From Acetobacter senegalensis (GTDB lineage Bacteria; Pseudomonadota; Alphaproteobacteria; Acetobacterales; Acetobacteraceae): a stretch of 64,000 nucleotides of DNA. The notes beneath the pieces are model-generated. The model was not told where the DNA came from. It saw nothing but the letters and a program-made list of their open reading frames with translations, and searched no databases. The stretch lies in contig NZ_LHZU01000143.1 of the NCBI RefSeq assembly GCF_001580995.1, forward strand, positions 1 to 64,000, read 5' to 3'. How positions within the stretch are numbered: position 1 is the stretch's first letter; each line of letters begins with the position of its first letter. The position numbers and the translations under genes were made by a program. Positions 53,300 through 62,407 of the stretch are shown in pieces.

Positions 53300-54919
53300 A
53301 TGACGCGCCAAGCTTCTCCCCCCACCCAGACTCACCCTGACCAGACCACGCTACGCCGCGCCCTGAGCGAGATAAAAGCCGGTCGCTTCGAGCCCATGCT
53401 GGCCGTTCTGCGCCCTTACGCCAAGCTGGATGATCCGCAGGTGCAGACCCTTCTTGGCCTGTGTTACGCAGGAACGTACGAACCCCGGAAGGCGGCGGAG
53501 CTTTTCTGCGCAACCGCCACCAAGAACCCGCTGGCCCAGCATCCATTGCAGGACCTTAGCGAGATCATGGTCGCGCTGGACCGCCGGGAAGATGTGCTGC
53601 CAGTCTGCCGGGAGGCCCTGAAGCTTACGCCCAAGGATGCCCGCGTGCATGAAACTCTCGGTGGCATGCTGGGGCAAATGGGCCAGTTTGATGAAGCGTT
53701 GGAGATTCTGCGTGAGGCCGTTGCCCTGCGCCCCAACAACACGCTTGCCGCCAACCTGCTGGCCATGGTGCTGGCAGAAAAAGGGAATATGGAAGAAGCG
53801 CTGGATGTTCTGCACACCGTAAAGGAAGAACATCCGGATCATGCAGGAACGCTGTCCAATATCGGGTGCGTTCTTTCTGGCATGGGGCAACTGGAAGAGG
53901 CTCTGGATTTCTACCGCCGCGCCATTACCTACCGCCCCACCAATGCGCAAATCCGCCTGAACCACTCCATTACGCTGCTTAAGGCTGGCCGTTATGCCCA
54001 AGGATGGGCCGAACATGAATGGCGCTTCAAGCTACCCGGCCATACCAGCCTGCCCTCCGAACAACTCATGCCTTCTCTGGGGCCGAACACGGATATCCGA
54101 GACAAGCGCATTCTCATCACGCAGGAAGAGGGATTGGGCGATACATTAATGTATCTGCGCTACATCGAACCTCTGGCCCGGCGGGGCGCTATTCCTCACT
54201 TGTGGGTGCCCGACACGCTCGGAGATCTGTGCCGTCGCGTAACCGGAGCGTTGGAAGTGCAGGTTGGTGGCTCCACGCCGGAGTACGACTGGCATTGCCC
54301 CTTCATCAGCCTGCCCCGCGTTTTTGCCGCCACGGAAGATGCTATGGGCGCTGCCGTCCCGTATCTGAAAGCTGATCCGGACAAGGTGAGATATTTTTCC
54401 GGGTTTATGCCACGTAACCGCAAACTGAATGTCGGGCTGGTATGGGGCGGTGCCCCGCGCCCCAATCTGGTGGGCCCCTACATGGTGGACCGCCGCCGAT
54501 CCATGAACCTGAGCACCTTGGCGCCACTTGCCTCTGTGCGCGGCATCAACCTTATCAGCCTGCAAAAAGGCCCCTACGCAGAGCAGATGATGGACCCGCC
54601 GGAAAATATGGTTCTGTATGATCCGACAGATGATCTGCACAGCATGGATGATACAGCAGCGCTTATCATGTCACTGGATGTTGTGGTGTCGGTGGATACC
54701 TCCTGCGTGCATCTTGCGGGTGCGCTCGGCAAACCCGTGCTGATGATGGACCGCTATGATAATTGCTGGCGGTGGCTCCATAATCAGACAACCAGCCCGT
54801 GGTATCCGGAACTGCGCATTATTCGTCAAAAAGCTCCCCGCGCGTGGGACGGCGTTGTGCAGGAAGTGACCCACACCTTGGAACAAATGGTTAAACAGAA
54901 GCGGAAAGCTGGGCGGTAA
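53300..54919 (+). CDS. TPR protein with heptosyltransferase-like C-terminal domain
   Basis: 539 aa. Residues ~15-235 form about six TPR repeats (for example DARVHETLGGMLGQMGQFDE and GTLSNIGCVLSGMGQLEEAL). The C-terminal half (~260-530) resembles family 9 glycosyltransferases: ILITQEEGLGDTLMYLRYIE near its start and VVSVDTSCVHLAGALGKPV in the donor-binding region. This fusion is known in many proteobacteria but usually without a defined substrate. AAGAGAACC lies before the ATG. Stand-alone gene with its own terminator. Confidence 0.85.
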   Translation: MTRQASPPTQTHPDQTTLRRALSEIKAGRFEPMLAVLRPYAKLDDPQVQTLLGLCYAGTYEPRKAAELFCATATKNPLAQHPLQDLSEIMVALDRREDVLPVCREALKLTPKDARVHETLGGMLGQMGQFDEALEILREAVALRPNNTLAANLLAMVLAEKGNMEEALDVLHTVKEEHPDHAGTLSNIGCVLSGMGQLEEALDFYRRAITYRPTNAQIRLNHSITLLKAGRYAQGWAEHEWRFKLPGHTSLPSEQLMPSLGPNTDIRDKRILITQEEGLGDTLMYLRYIEPLARRGAIPHLWVPDTLGDLCRRVTGALEVQVGGSTPEYDWHCPFISLPRVFAATEDAMGAAVPYLKADPDKVRYFSGFMPRNRKLNVGLVWGGAPRPNLVGPYMVDRRRSMNLSTLAPLASVRGINLISLQKGPYAEQMMDPPENMVLYDPTDDLHSMDDTAALIMSLDVVVSVDTSCVHLAGALGKPVLMMDRYDNCWRWLHNQTTSPWYPELRIIRQKAPRAWDGVVQEVTHTLEQMVKQKRKAGR

Positions 54920-54944
54920 CGCTCCCTCCCTCTTGCTGGAAACG

Positions 54945-54978
54945 AAAAAGGCGCTCCCGATAAGGAAGCGCCTTTTTT
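54945..54978 (+). terminator. Rho-independent terminator after the TPR gene
   Basis: AAAAAGGCGCT (54945-54955) pairs with AGCGCCTTTTTT (54967-54978), with a T6 tail; probably used from both directions. Confidence 0.9.
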
Positions 54979-55020
54979 CATTCTGCCAGAAGCAATCTCT
55001 GCCTGACTTTTACGCAAGCC

Positions 55021-56427
55021 CTAGCCGGAAACATCCGTTTTCAGGCTGGAAGGTGCAATCAGCTTGGCGCCGCTGCCATTGCCAATCACTTCAAACACAC
55101 CCAACGCACGGCGCGTCCGTCCATTGGGCTGCAAGGTGAACGGACCATCCACCCCAGCAAACCCTTCCGGCCGTGTCAGCACATCTGCGGGGTAGCCCGA
55201 TGGGGCAACCTGAGAGACGGTTTTGGCCACCATGGCGGCGTCATACGACAAATCAGCCAGAGGCCGCGGCATATGGTGATTCCGCGCCAGAAAACGGCTC
55301 GCAAAACTCTGCCGTGATGACGGATCTGGCGCAGCGTACCACGCGCCTTTCAGGGCACCCAGCTTTGTTGCAAAAGCAGACCACAGCCCCGGCCCCATGA
55401 TGCGCACATTACTGGCGGAGACCTGACTGTCATTCAGGGCGGTAATGATGTTCTTCAGCCCAAGGCCCGTGTCACCCAGCAGCAGGGCATCAAAGGGCGG
55501 CGGAGAAAACGCACCTGCCGTTGCGGATGACGCTGGCGTGGTCGCCGCACCATTTTCCGGTTTAAGCGCAGCAGCGAGATCAGATGGCAAAGGTTTTTCC
55601 GCATCTGCCACGGCATCTGCGGGAGGGGCACCGGTAGCAGGCGGTGTGGTGCCTGATGCGGCCTGTGCCTCGGAAAGACGGCTGTCATAAGAGGAAAGCT
55701 GACGCATTTTCTGTGTAATGCTGTCCACGCTTCCTGTGTGATACAGAATGGCGGGCGCATTCAGCCCCTGATCCTGACACGCGGTGACAAGACCATTCCC
55801 CAACGCGTGCCCTAGCGGATTATCCGGCAGCAATGCCGCAAAACGATGACGCCCTTCCTTGCGGGCGAGTGCGACAAGCCGCTCCACCTGATCTTCCGGC
55901 GTAATGCCCATGACCCATACGCCTGCACGGGCCTGGGAGACATCACTGGTAAAAGCCAACACGGGCACGCCCGCATTCTGGGCAGCAGGCGCCGCCGCAG
56001 CCGTATCACCCGCCGTAAGCGGGCCAAGCAGAATGCCATCCCCTGCGGCCAGCGCTGCAGAAGCCGCAGCGGCAGCGCCGCCTGCGCCTGCAGTATCGTG
56101 CACATCCATGGTGGGAGCACCCTCAGCCGGAGCAGGCGTGGAACCGGTTGTAGCCGCAGGCGTGTCAGTCAGCGCCAGGGCAGCGCCGGAAAGCAGTTCA
56201 CGCCCCAGACCTGCGTTAGGGCCGGTCAACGGCAGCAATACACCAACCTTATGGCTTGCTTTTGGAGCCTGCGCGCCCGATCCTGCCGAGCCAGACTGAT
56301 CCGCGCAGCCTGCCAGCATAAGCCCCACTGTGCCCAAAACAGCCATTCCGGCCTTGCGCGCCGCGCGGTTTGCCGTCAGACCACCCGTGGGTGCTCCAGA
56401 CAGGAAAGAATAGGCGCGTGTCATCAT
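55021..56427 (-). CDS. LpoA-like penicillin-binding-protein activator lipoprotein
   Basis: 468-aa predicted lipoprotein with periplasmic-binding-protein fold. The lipobox LMLAGC follows a signal segment (GMAVLGTVGLM). KVGVLLPLTGPNAGLGRELL is the typical start of the Peripla_BP_6/LpoA C-domain. Only one such domain is present, without the N-terminal TPR domain of E. coli LpoA. A low-complexity insertion (about residues 245-300) is rich in Ala, Pro and Thr. It is divergent from rsmI, as lpoA is in E. coli. The ATG at 56427 has GGAGG nine bases upstream and lies within the rsmI start region. Role in cell-wall synthesis is inferred. Confidence 0.85.
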   Translation of the reverse strand: MMTRAYSFLSGAPTGGLTANRAARKAGMAVLGTVGLMLAGCADQSGSAGSGAQAPKASHKVGVLLPLTGPNAGLGRELLSGAALALTDTPAATTGSTPAPAEGAPTMDVHDTAGAGGAAAAASAALAAGDGILLGPLTAGDTAAAAPAAQNAGVPVLAFTSDVSQARAGVWVMGITPEDQVERLVALARKEGRHRFAALLPDNPLGHALGNGLVTACQDQGLNAPAILYHTGSVDSITQKMRQLSSYDSRLSEAQAASGTTPPATGAPPADAVADAEKPLPSDLAAALKPENGAATTPASSATAGAFSPPPFDALLLGDTGLGLKNIITALNDSQVSASNVRIMGPGLWSAFATKLGALKGAWYAAPDPSSRQSFASRFLARNHHMPRPLADLSYDAAMVAKTVSQVAPSGYPADVLTRPEGFAGVDGPFTLQPNGRTRRALGVFEVIGNGSGAKLIAPSSLKTDVSG

Positions 56428-57383
56428 CCAGTTCGTCCTCCGAAAACAACCGGTCTGAGGCACAGTGCGACCGGGACAGTCTCCTCCATAGCGAAGGAAA
56501 AGCCTCAAGTCATGCCCCGCGTGCGTTCAGCCTGACTCTGGTGGCAACGCCCATCGGTAATCTGGGAGATTTCAGCCCCCGCGCGGCACAAGCGCTGGCG
56601 GAAGCTGATCTGGTGTTGTGTGAGGATACCCGCACCACAGCCCGCCTGCTTTCCGAAAACAGCATTTCCGCCCGCACGGAAGCCCTGCACGAGCATAATG
56701 AACGCCAGCGCGTGCCTGCACTGATAGAGCGTTTGCAAAACGGCACGCGCATTGCCCTTGTTTCCGACGCCGGCATGCCTTTGCTGTCTGACCCCGGTTA
56801 CCGGCTGGTGCGCGCCGCCATTGAGGCCGATATTCCGCTGACCGTCATTCCCGGCCCCAATGCGGCATTAACGGCGCTGGTGCTCTCCGGCCTGCCCCCG
56901 CACCCGTTCATGTTTGTCGGCTTCCCGCCACCACGCTCCGCTGCCCGGAAGGAGGCATTCGCCAAACTGCATGCCGCCGAGCGCGCCGGGCTGACCGCCA
57001 CCCTTATCTGGCATGAAGCCCCCCACCGGCTGGCTGAAACGCTGGCGGACATGGCCGAGATTTTTGGTCCTACCCGCCCCTGTGCCGTGGCACGCGAACT
57101 CACCAAACGGTTTGAGGAAGTCAGGCGCGCGCCGGTAGCTGATCTGGCCGCCTTTTATGCCGAAACACCGCCACGGGGTGAGATCACCGTCCTGCTTGGC
57201 CCCGCCGAGGCCGAAGAAACCAGCGCGGATGATCTGGACACGACACTGCGCTCCCTACTGGAAACCCACTCTGTCAAAGACGCAGCCGCCCTTGCTGCCA
57301 CCGCCGCAGGCCTGCCCCGCCGCACGGTTTACGCCCGCGCACTAGAACTGGCCGCAGAACGAAAAGCCCAAAATCAACCCTAA
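56418..57383 (+). CDS. rsmI: 16S rRNA (cytidine-2'-O)-methyltransferase RsmI
   Basis: SAM-dependent methyltransferase for C1402 of 16S rRNA. 321 aa, with the family core LVATPIGNLGDFSPRAAQAL, ALVSDAGMPLLSDPGYRLV, IPGPNAALTALVLSGLPP and LTKRFEEVRR. The only usable in-frame start is GTG at 56418, preceded by AGGAAAGAA; it adds about 47 residues before the domain, with a Ser-rich segment. Its first 10 bases overlap the first 10 bases of the divergent lpoA-like gene. An ATG at 56512 near a good GAAGGAAAA is out of frame. yraN, often next, is absent. Confidence 0.9.
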   Translation: MSSSSSSSENNRSEAQCDRDSLLHSEGKASSHAPRAFSLTLVATPIGNLGDFSPRAAQALAEADLVLCEDTRTTARLLSENSISARTEALHEHNERQRVPALIERLQNGTRIALVSDAGMPLLSDPGYRLVRAAIEADIPLTVIPGPNAALTALVLSGLPPHPFMFVGFPPPRSAARKEAFAKLHAAERAGLTATLIWHEAPHRLAETLADMAEIFGPTRPCAVARELTKRFEEVRRAPVADLAAFYAETPPRGEITVLLGPAEAEETSADDLDTTLRSLLETHSVKDAAALAATAAGLPRRTVYARALELAAERKAQNQP

Positions 57384-57465
57384 CAAGGGGAACGAAAGAC
57401 CCATCGGCGAGGGAACATCCAACAAAGGCAGCCGTGGCCCCCTGCGGCCCCTAAACAAGCCGCCT

Positions 57466-58683
57466 TTAGCGGTTCGCGGCTACAGCTTCCCCGGCAGCGT
57501 GGCCGCTGGCCCATGCCCATTGGAAATTATAGCCGCCCAGCCAGCCGGTAACGTCCACCGCTTCGCCGATAAAATACAGGCCGGGCACCTGTTGGGCCTC
57601 CATGGTTTTGGAGGAAAGCGCGCGCGTATCCACTCCGCCGCGCGTGACTTCCGCCTTGGCGAAGCCCTCCGTGCCCGTTGGGTGCATATCCAGCCGATGA
57701 ATATGCTCGGCCAAAGCGCGAATGGTTTTATCTGGCCACTCCACCACTGGGCGATCAGGCGCGAACTGGCGCGCCAGTTCCTGCGCCAAACGCTGCGGGA
57801 ACCACCGGCTCAACACAGCAGGCCCGCGCATTTTGCCTTTGCTGGCCTTGACCTCCGCCAGCAGGCGGCCACTGTCCTGCCCAGGCAATAGATCAAGCCG
57901 CACGGGCTGCCCCGCCTGCCAGTAGGACGAAATCTGCAACAAAGCAGGGCCGGACAAGCCGCGATGGGTAAACAGAAGCGCTTCTTCAAACGCCACTTTG
58001 CCGCAGGATGCCTTGACCGGTAGGGAAACCCCGGCCAGTTCCTTTACCCAGCTTTCCGTGCCAGCGCCGAATACCAATGGGACCAGTGCAGGTTCTGGCG
58101 TGATGACCGGCAGACCAAAATACCGTGCTAAATCATACCCAAACCCGGATGCCCCCAGCTTGGGGATAGACAGGCCGCCCGTTGCCACAACAAGCGCAGC
58201 AGACGTGAACTCTCCTGCTGACGTCCTGACCCGAAATACCTCGGCACGGCTGACGTCAGCCACCCGCACATCCGTCAGCAAGCGCACGCCTGCCGCATCA
58301 CATTCGGCAAGCAGCATTTTGACAATGTCACTGGCGGAGTTGTCGCAAAACAACTGGCCAAGCTTTTTTTCATGCCACGGGATTTTATGGGTTGCGAGCA
58401 GCGCCAGAAAATCCGCTGGGGTGTAGCGGCTTAGAGCAGAACGGGCAAAGTGCCTGTTCTGGGACAGAAAAGATTCGGGTTTGACATCCCGGTTGGTAAA
58501 ATTGCACCGACCTCCGCCAGAAATGAGAATCTTCCGTCCCGGCTCTGGCGCATGATCCAGCACCACAACCCGGCTGCCACGTCGGGCTGCGGTAAAGGCG
58601 GCCATCAGCCCGGCTGCGCCAGCGCCAATCACCACCACATCCGGCGTGCGCCATGTGGCCTCACGCCGTTCAGGTAGGGTCAC
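57466..58683 (-). CDS. YhiN/HI0933-family FAD-dependent oxidoreductase
   Basis: 405-aa flavoprotein. Dinucleotide-binding VVVIGAGAAGLMAAFTAARR at the N-terminus, then PGRKILISGGGRCNFTN, the hallmark of the HI0933 family, and FIGEAVDVTGWLGGYNFQWA at the C-terminus. The physiological reaction of most members is unknown. The start is set at GTG 58683, which lies just after the GST stop; the open frame to 58740 overlaps that gene. Likely cotranscribed with the GST. Confidence 0.9.
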   Translation of the reverse strand: MTLPERREATWRTPDVVVIGAGAAGLMAAFTAARRGSRVVVLDHAPEPGRKILISGGGRCNFTNRDVKPESFLSQNRHFARSALSRYTPADFLALLATHKIPWHEKKLGQLFCDNSASDIVKMLLAECDAAGVRLLTDVRVADVSRAEVFRVRTSAGEFTSAALVVATGGLSIPKLGASGFGYDLARYFGLPVITPEPALVPLVFGAGTESWVKELAGVSLPVKASCGKVAFEEALLFTHRGLSGPALLQISSYWQAGQPVRLDLLPGQDSGRLLAEVKASKGKMRGPAVLSRWFPQRLAQELARQFAPDRPVVEWPDKTIRALAEHIHRLDMHPTGTEGFAKAEVTRGGVDTRALSSKTMEAQQVPGLYFIGEAVDVTGWLGGYNFQWAWASGHAAGEAVAANR

Positions 58684-58690
58684 CAGCCGC

Positions 58691-59359
58691 TCAGAAATCA
58701 AGATTGGCGTAATAGTCGGGCGGCGTGATGCCCGCCACACGGTCCGTCAACAGCGGCCGGAAACACGGGCGGGACTTCATGCGGGCATACCAGTCTCGTA
58801 CCGCCGGGATACGGGACCAGTCTATGTCCCCAATAAAATCAAGGCTGGATAGATGGGCCGCTGCGGCAAAATCCGCCAGAGACAGGAAATTCCCGGCTAG
58901 CCAGTTCCGGTTTTCCGCCAGATGGTTCACGTATTTCAGGTTCGGCTTCATGGCCGCATAACCTTCACGCAGCACCGTGCCATCGGGGTTGCCCCGACCG
59001 CTCAGGCGCTTCATCACACGCTCGCCAATAAAGCGGTTGGTCACTTTTTCAGCAAAATAGCCATCAAACCACGCCACAAGGCGGCGCACTTCAACCCGCT
59101 CAGCCAGCGTGCGGCCCAGCAGCGGGGTATCGGAATACGCTTCTTCCAGATACTCGCAGATCACGTGAGAGTCTGGAACAATCAGGCCATTGTCTTCCAC
59201 CAGCACAGGCACCTGACCTGCCGGGTTCATGGCCAGAAATTCCGGACGCTCCTCCCACACCCGTTCAATAATCGCTTCAAACGGCAGGCGTTTTTCGCCC
59301 AACACAAGACGGACCTTGCGGCAATAGGGAGAAATGGGGAGATGAAAAAGGGTACGCAT
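58691..59359 (-). CDS. Glutathione S-transferase family protein
   Basis: 222 aa. N-terminal thioredoxin-fold domain with MRTLFHLPISPYCRKVRLVL and NPAGQVPVLVEDNGLIVPDS (cis-Pro and PDS glutathione-binding Ser), then an all-helical C-domain. The active residue is likely Ser11 or Cys13 near SPYCRK. The substrate is unknown. No Shine-Dalgarno is visible before ATG 59359. Upstream partner of the YhiN-type gene, seven bases apart. Confidence 0.88.
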   Translation of the reverse strand: MRTLFHLPISPYCRKVRLVLGEKRLPFEAIIERVWEERPEFLAMNPAGQVPVLVEDNGLIVPDSHVICEYLEEAYSDTPLLGRTLAERVEVRRLVAWFDGYFAEKVTNRFIGERVMKRLSGRGNPDGTVLREGYAAMKPNLKYVNHLAENRNWLAGNFLSLADFAAAAHLSSLDFIGDIDWSRIPAVRDWYARMKSRPCFRPLLTDRVAGITPPDYYANLDF

Positions 59360-59528
59360 GACGCAGATTTATGACATTGTCTGCGCCTGCACCAGAGGAT
59401 AAATCATATCTTTCATCATCAAATATGCGCGGCCACCCTGCTTGTGTGGCATACGCTCGACAGATCGGCCTCCCCGCTATACTCCTTGCGCCATCCCGTT
59501 TGACCTTACCCAGCGAGATCCCCAACCC

Positions 59529-60227
59529 TTGTCCGGCACGCCATCCTCCCCTCCCCGTATCCGTCTTTCCGGCAGATCCTTTCTGGCGCTCACGCTCACG
59601 CCTGAGGCACCTCTGGCAGGCTGGCTGCACGCACTTGACCTGCAACTGGCCCGCTCTGCCGGTTTTTTCTCCGGCAAACCCATCATCCTTGATCTCAGCC
59701 TGGTGGACGCCCAGACCCCGGATCTGGCGTATCTGCAACAGGCGCTGGAAGAGCGGGGCGTACGCCTGATCGGCATTGAGGGAGCAGGCCGCTCCTGGCC
59801 TGCCCTTGCCGGGTGGAACTGGCCCGAGAGCTTTATTGGCGGACGGTCTTCCGGCAACATCGATATTCCGGAAGATGATGTTCCCGCCCCACCTGCCCCC
59901 AGCACACTTTTGCTTGAAGAGCCCATCCGCTCTGGCCAGCATATTGTCTGGCCGAATGGGGATGTGATCATTCTCGGCTCCGTGGCCTCCGGGGCGGAAG
60001 TTTCTGCCGGTGGCTCCATTCACGTTTATGGCGCACTGCGTGGGCGAGCCATTGCGGGCATTGGGGGCCATGCGGACGCCCGTATTTTCACCCGCCATCT
60101 GGAAGCGGAACTGGTGGCGATTGATGGATTTTACGCTACAGCCGAGGAAATGGACGCTGAACGGAGCGGAAAACCCACGCAGGTTGTGCTCTCCGGAGAG
60201 ACGCTCACTTTCCACCCGATGGCATAA
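59529..60227 (+). CDS. minC: Septum-site determining protein MinC
   Basis: Inhibits FtsZ assembly away from midcell. 232 aa. The N-terminal FtsZ-inhibiting domain starts after RIRLSGRSFLALTLTPEAPL; the C-terminal beta-helix dimerisation domain includes SGQHIVWPNGDVIILGSVAS, GAEVSAGGSIHVYGALRGRA and ELVAIDGFY. The start is a TTG at 59529, chosen by similarity; no strong ribosome binding site is seen. It precedes minDE by 146 bp. Confidence 0.93.
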   Translation: MSGTPSSPPRIRLSGRSFLALTLTPEAPLAGWLHALDLQLARSAGFFSGKPIILDLSLVDAQTPDLAYLQQALEERGVRLIGIEGAGRSWPALAGWNWPESFIGGRSSGNIDIPEDDVPAPPAPSTLLLEEPIRSGQHIVWPNGDVIILGSVASGAEVSAGGSIHVYGALRGRAIAGIGGHADARIFTRHLEAELVAIDGFYATAEEMDAERSGKPTQVVLSGETLTFHPMA

Positions 60228-60373
60228 TTACGGCATTTTCCTTAAAAAGAATGTAGATTGAGTGAATATTCTGCATTCCATTTTTGACCGCAGATTGTAA
60301 TCTTGCCGCCAACACGGCCGTCACACCCTGATTGATGGCAAGAATGGACTAAGACGAAAGAGGAATAAGACGA

Positions 60374-61189
60374 ATGTCAAAGGTTCTGGTCGTCACGTCA
60401 GGTAAAGGTGGGGTGGGTAAAACCACCACAACCGCAGCCCTGGGCGCCGCACTGGCCAAGGGAGGTCAGTCTGTTGTGCTGGTGGATTTTGACGTCGGCC
60501 TGCGTAACCTTGATCTGGTTATGGGGGCGGAACGCCGGGTGGTGTTTGACCTCATCAACGTTATTCAGGGCGATGCCAATCTGGCTCAGGCGCTGATCAA
60601 GGATAAGCGGGTAGATAACCTCTCCCTGCTGCCTGCCTCCCAGACACGGGACAAGGATGCCCTCACCTCAGAAGGTGTCGCCAAGGTTATTGATGACCTG
60701 CGCAAGAAGTTTGACTGGGTGATCTGCGATAGCCCGGCAGGAATTGAACGCGGTGCACAGATGGCCATGTATCATGCCGATGTGGCGGTGATTGTCACAA
60801 ACCCGGAAGTGTCTTCCGTGCGTGATAGTGACCGCATCATCGGTATGCTCGACAGCACGACCGCCAAAGCCAAAAAAGGCGAGAAGCTGGAGAAGCACCT
60901 GCTCATCACCCGCTATGATCCACAGCGGGCCGCGAAGGGAGACATGCTGGGCACGGATGACGTGCTTGATATTCTCTCCATCCCGCTGCTGGGCATCATT
61001 CCGGAAAGCGGGGACGTGCTGCGTGCTTCCAACGTAGGGGCACCCGTCACCATTGCCGAGCCGGACAGCGCGCCCGCCCGTGCCTACACGGATGCAGCCC
61101 GCCGCCTGAATGGTGAAAAACTGGAAGTGACAATTCCGACCGAACGCAAAGGCCTGTTTGACTGGCTGTTCAAAAGGAGAGTTGCATGA
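60374..61189 (+). CDS. minD: Septum-site determining ATPase MinD
   Basis: Membrane-cycling ATPase that recruits MinC and MinE. 271 aa. Deviant Walker [19 protein letters not shown], switch [15 protein letters not shown], and a C-terminal membrane-targeting helix ([12 protein letters not shown]). AAAGAGGAATAAGACGA precedes the ATG. Overlaps minE by four bases. Confidence 0.97.
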   Translation: MSKVLVVTSGKGGVGKTTTTAALGAALAKGGQSVVLVDFDVGLRNLDLVMGAERRVVFDLINVIQGDANLAQALIKDKRVDNLSLLPASQTRDKDALTSEGVAKVIDDLRKKFDWVICDSPAGIERGAQMAMYHADVAVIVTNPEVSSVRDSDRIIGMLDSTTAKAKKGEKLEKHLLITRYDPQRAAKGDMLGTDDVLDILSIPLLGIIPESGDVLRASNVGAPVTIAEPDSAPARAYTDAARRLNGEKLEVTIPTERKGLFDWLFKRRVA

Positions 61190-61506
61190 GCTCCTTCCTC
61201 TCCAACATCTTCAAGCGCCGCTCTTCCGCTCCGGTTGCGCGGGATCGCTTGCAGATCCTGTTGGCGCATGAACGTATTTCCGTGGGGGATGGCAAGGACG
61301 ATCTGCTGGCCCAACTGCACCGCGAAATCATGGAAGTCATCAAACGCCATGTTGCCGTTGATCAGGACAAGGTTCAGATCAAACTGGATCGGGGTGCGCA
61401 ATATTCCACGTTGGAAATTGATGTGGAAGTTCCGGGCCTGACAGACGGCAAACCGGCAGCCCCTGCCAAACCTGCACCGGATAAAACCAAGGCCAAACCA
61501 GCCTGA
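61186..61506 (+). CDS. minE: Cell division topological specificity factor MinE
   Basis: Stimulates MinD ATPase and drives Min oscillation. 106 aa: N-terminal [20 protein letters not shown] membrane and MinD-binding region, ILLAHERIS strand, and the topological-specificity beta-domain ending DVEVPGL. A C-terminal tail of about 20 residues rich in Pro, Ala and Lys is longer than in E. coli. Coupled to minD (ATGA). Confidence 0.96.
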   Translation: MSSFLSNIFKRRSSAPVARDRLQILLAHERISVGDGKDDLLAQLHREIMEVIKRHVAVDQDKVQIKLDRGAQYSTLEIDVEVPGLTDGKPAAPAKPAPDKTKAKPA

Positions 61507-61530
61507 GCAGACACGGGCATGAGTGTTTAT

Positions 61531-61569
61531 GAAAAAGCCAGCAGAGGGAGCTCCTTTGCTGGCTTTTTC
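61531..61569 (+). terminator. Rho-independent terminator after minE
   Basis: GAAAAAGCCAGCA (61531-61543) pairs perfectly with TGCTGGCTTTTTC (61557-61569). Confidence 0.9.
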
Positions 61570-61717
61570 ATTCTTAAAAATTAACGCCCCGCTCTGCTGC
61601 CACAGCAAAAATAGCCAGAACGGATTTTCCAATCCGGTTGGCCATCAAGTGCGCGAAAACGGGTGGACTCTTGTTCCGCCATAGATGCCGGACCGAATTT
61701 GACACCCGCCTGCCTTC

Positions 61718-62407
61718 TTATGACGGCAGTAACGGCTCCAGCCAGGACTGAGCCTGCGCAAAATCGCGCCGCATGGCTTCCGCTGCTTTTGTAACGTCAT
61801 GCTCACGAAAGGCCGACAGTAGTTGCAGATGCGGGTGATTTTTATCCGCTGGGCTAATGTCCGGCAGACCATTGGCCGCCGCATAGATCGGTCCGATCCG
61901 CGTCCATAACCCGTGCATGAAGCCTGCTGTCAGCGTCAGGCTGGCAAAGTCTGCCACCGCACTATGGAAAGCCGCGTTGGCAACGGCCGTGCCATGCGGG
62001 TCTCCAGCCTCATACGCACGGATGAAGTCATTATGGCATTCTTCCAGCGCGGCAATCTGCTCTGGCGTAATACGCTCTGCCACGTTCCGGGCCAGTCGCT
62101 CTTCAATATCTGCCCGCAGAGCATGGATTTCCACAAACACCGCGCGGGAAATAACAGGCACACGCGCCGTATTACGCTCATCCAGTTCCAACGCCTGTTC
62201 GGACACCAGCCGCAGCAGAGCCTCACGCACCGGCGTTGGACTGAGCTTGAGAGAGGCCGCCAGCGGCCGCAGGACCAGCCGGTCCCCCCCACGATACTGG
62301 CTGTGAATAAGCCGTTCGCGTATCTGCTCATAGGCGTAGGCCGCAAGGGCTCCCCGGCCAGTCCGCCGTTCCGTAAGGGGAGTAAGAGCTTCATCCTGCA
62401 ATATCAT
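61718..62407 (-). CDS. GntR-family transcriptional regulator (FadR/FCD subfamily)
   Basis: 229-aa regulator. Residues ~22-85 are a winged helix-turn-helix (YEQIRERLIHSQYRGGDRLV, LRPLAASLKLSPTPVREALL), the rest an FCD ligand-binding domain with potential metal ligands (ADIEERLARN, FHSAVADFASL). Its ATG overlaps the stop of the ABC exporter gene by four bases, so it is translated after it and may regulate that unit. Ligand unknown. Confidence 0.88.
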   Translation of the reverse strand: MILQDEALTPLTERRTGRGALAAYAYEQIRERLIHSQYRGGDRLVLRPLAASLKLSPTPVREALLRLVSEQALELDERNTARVPVISRAVFVEIHALRADIEERLARNVAERITPEQIAALEECHNDFIRAYEAGDPHGTAVANAAFHSAVADFASLTLTAGFMHGLWTRIGPIYAAANGLPDISPADKNHPHLQLLSAFREHDVTKAAEAMRRDFAQAQSWLEPLLPS

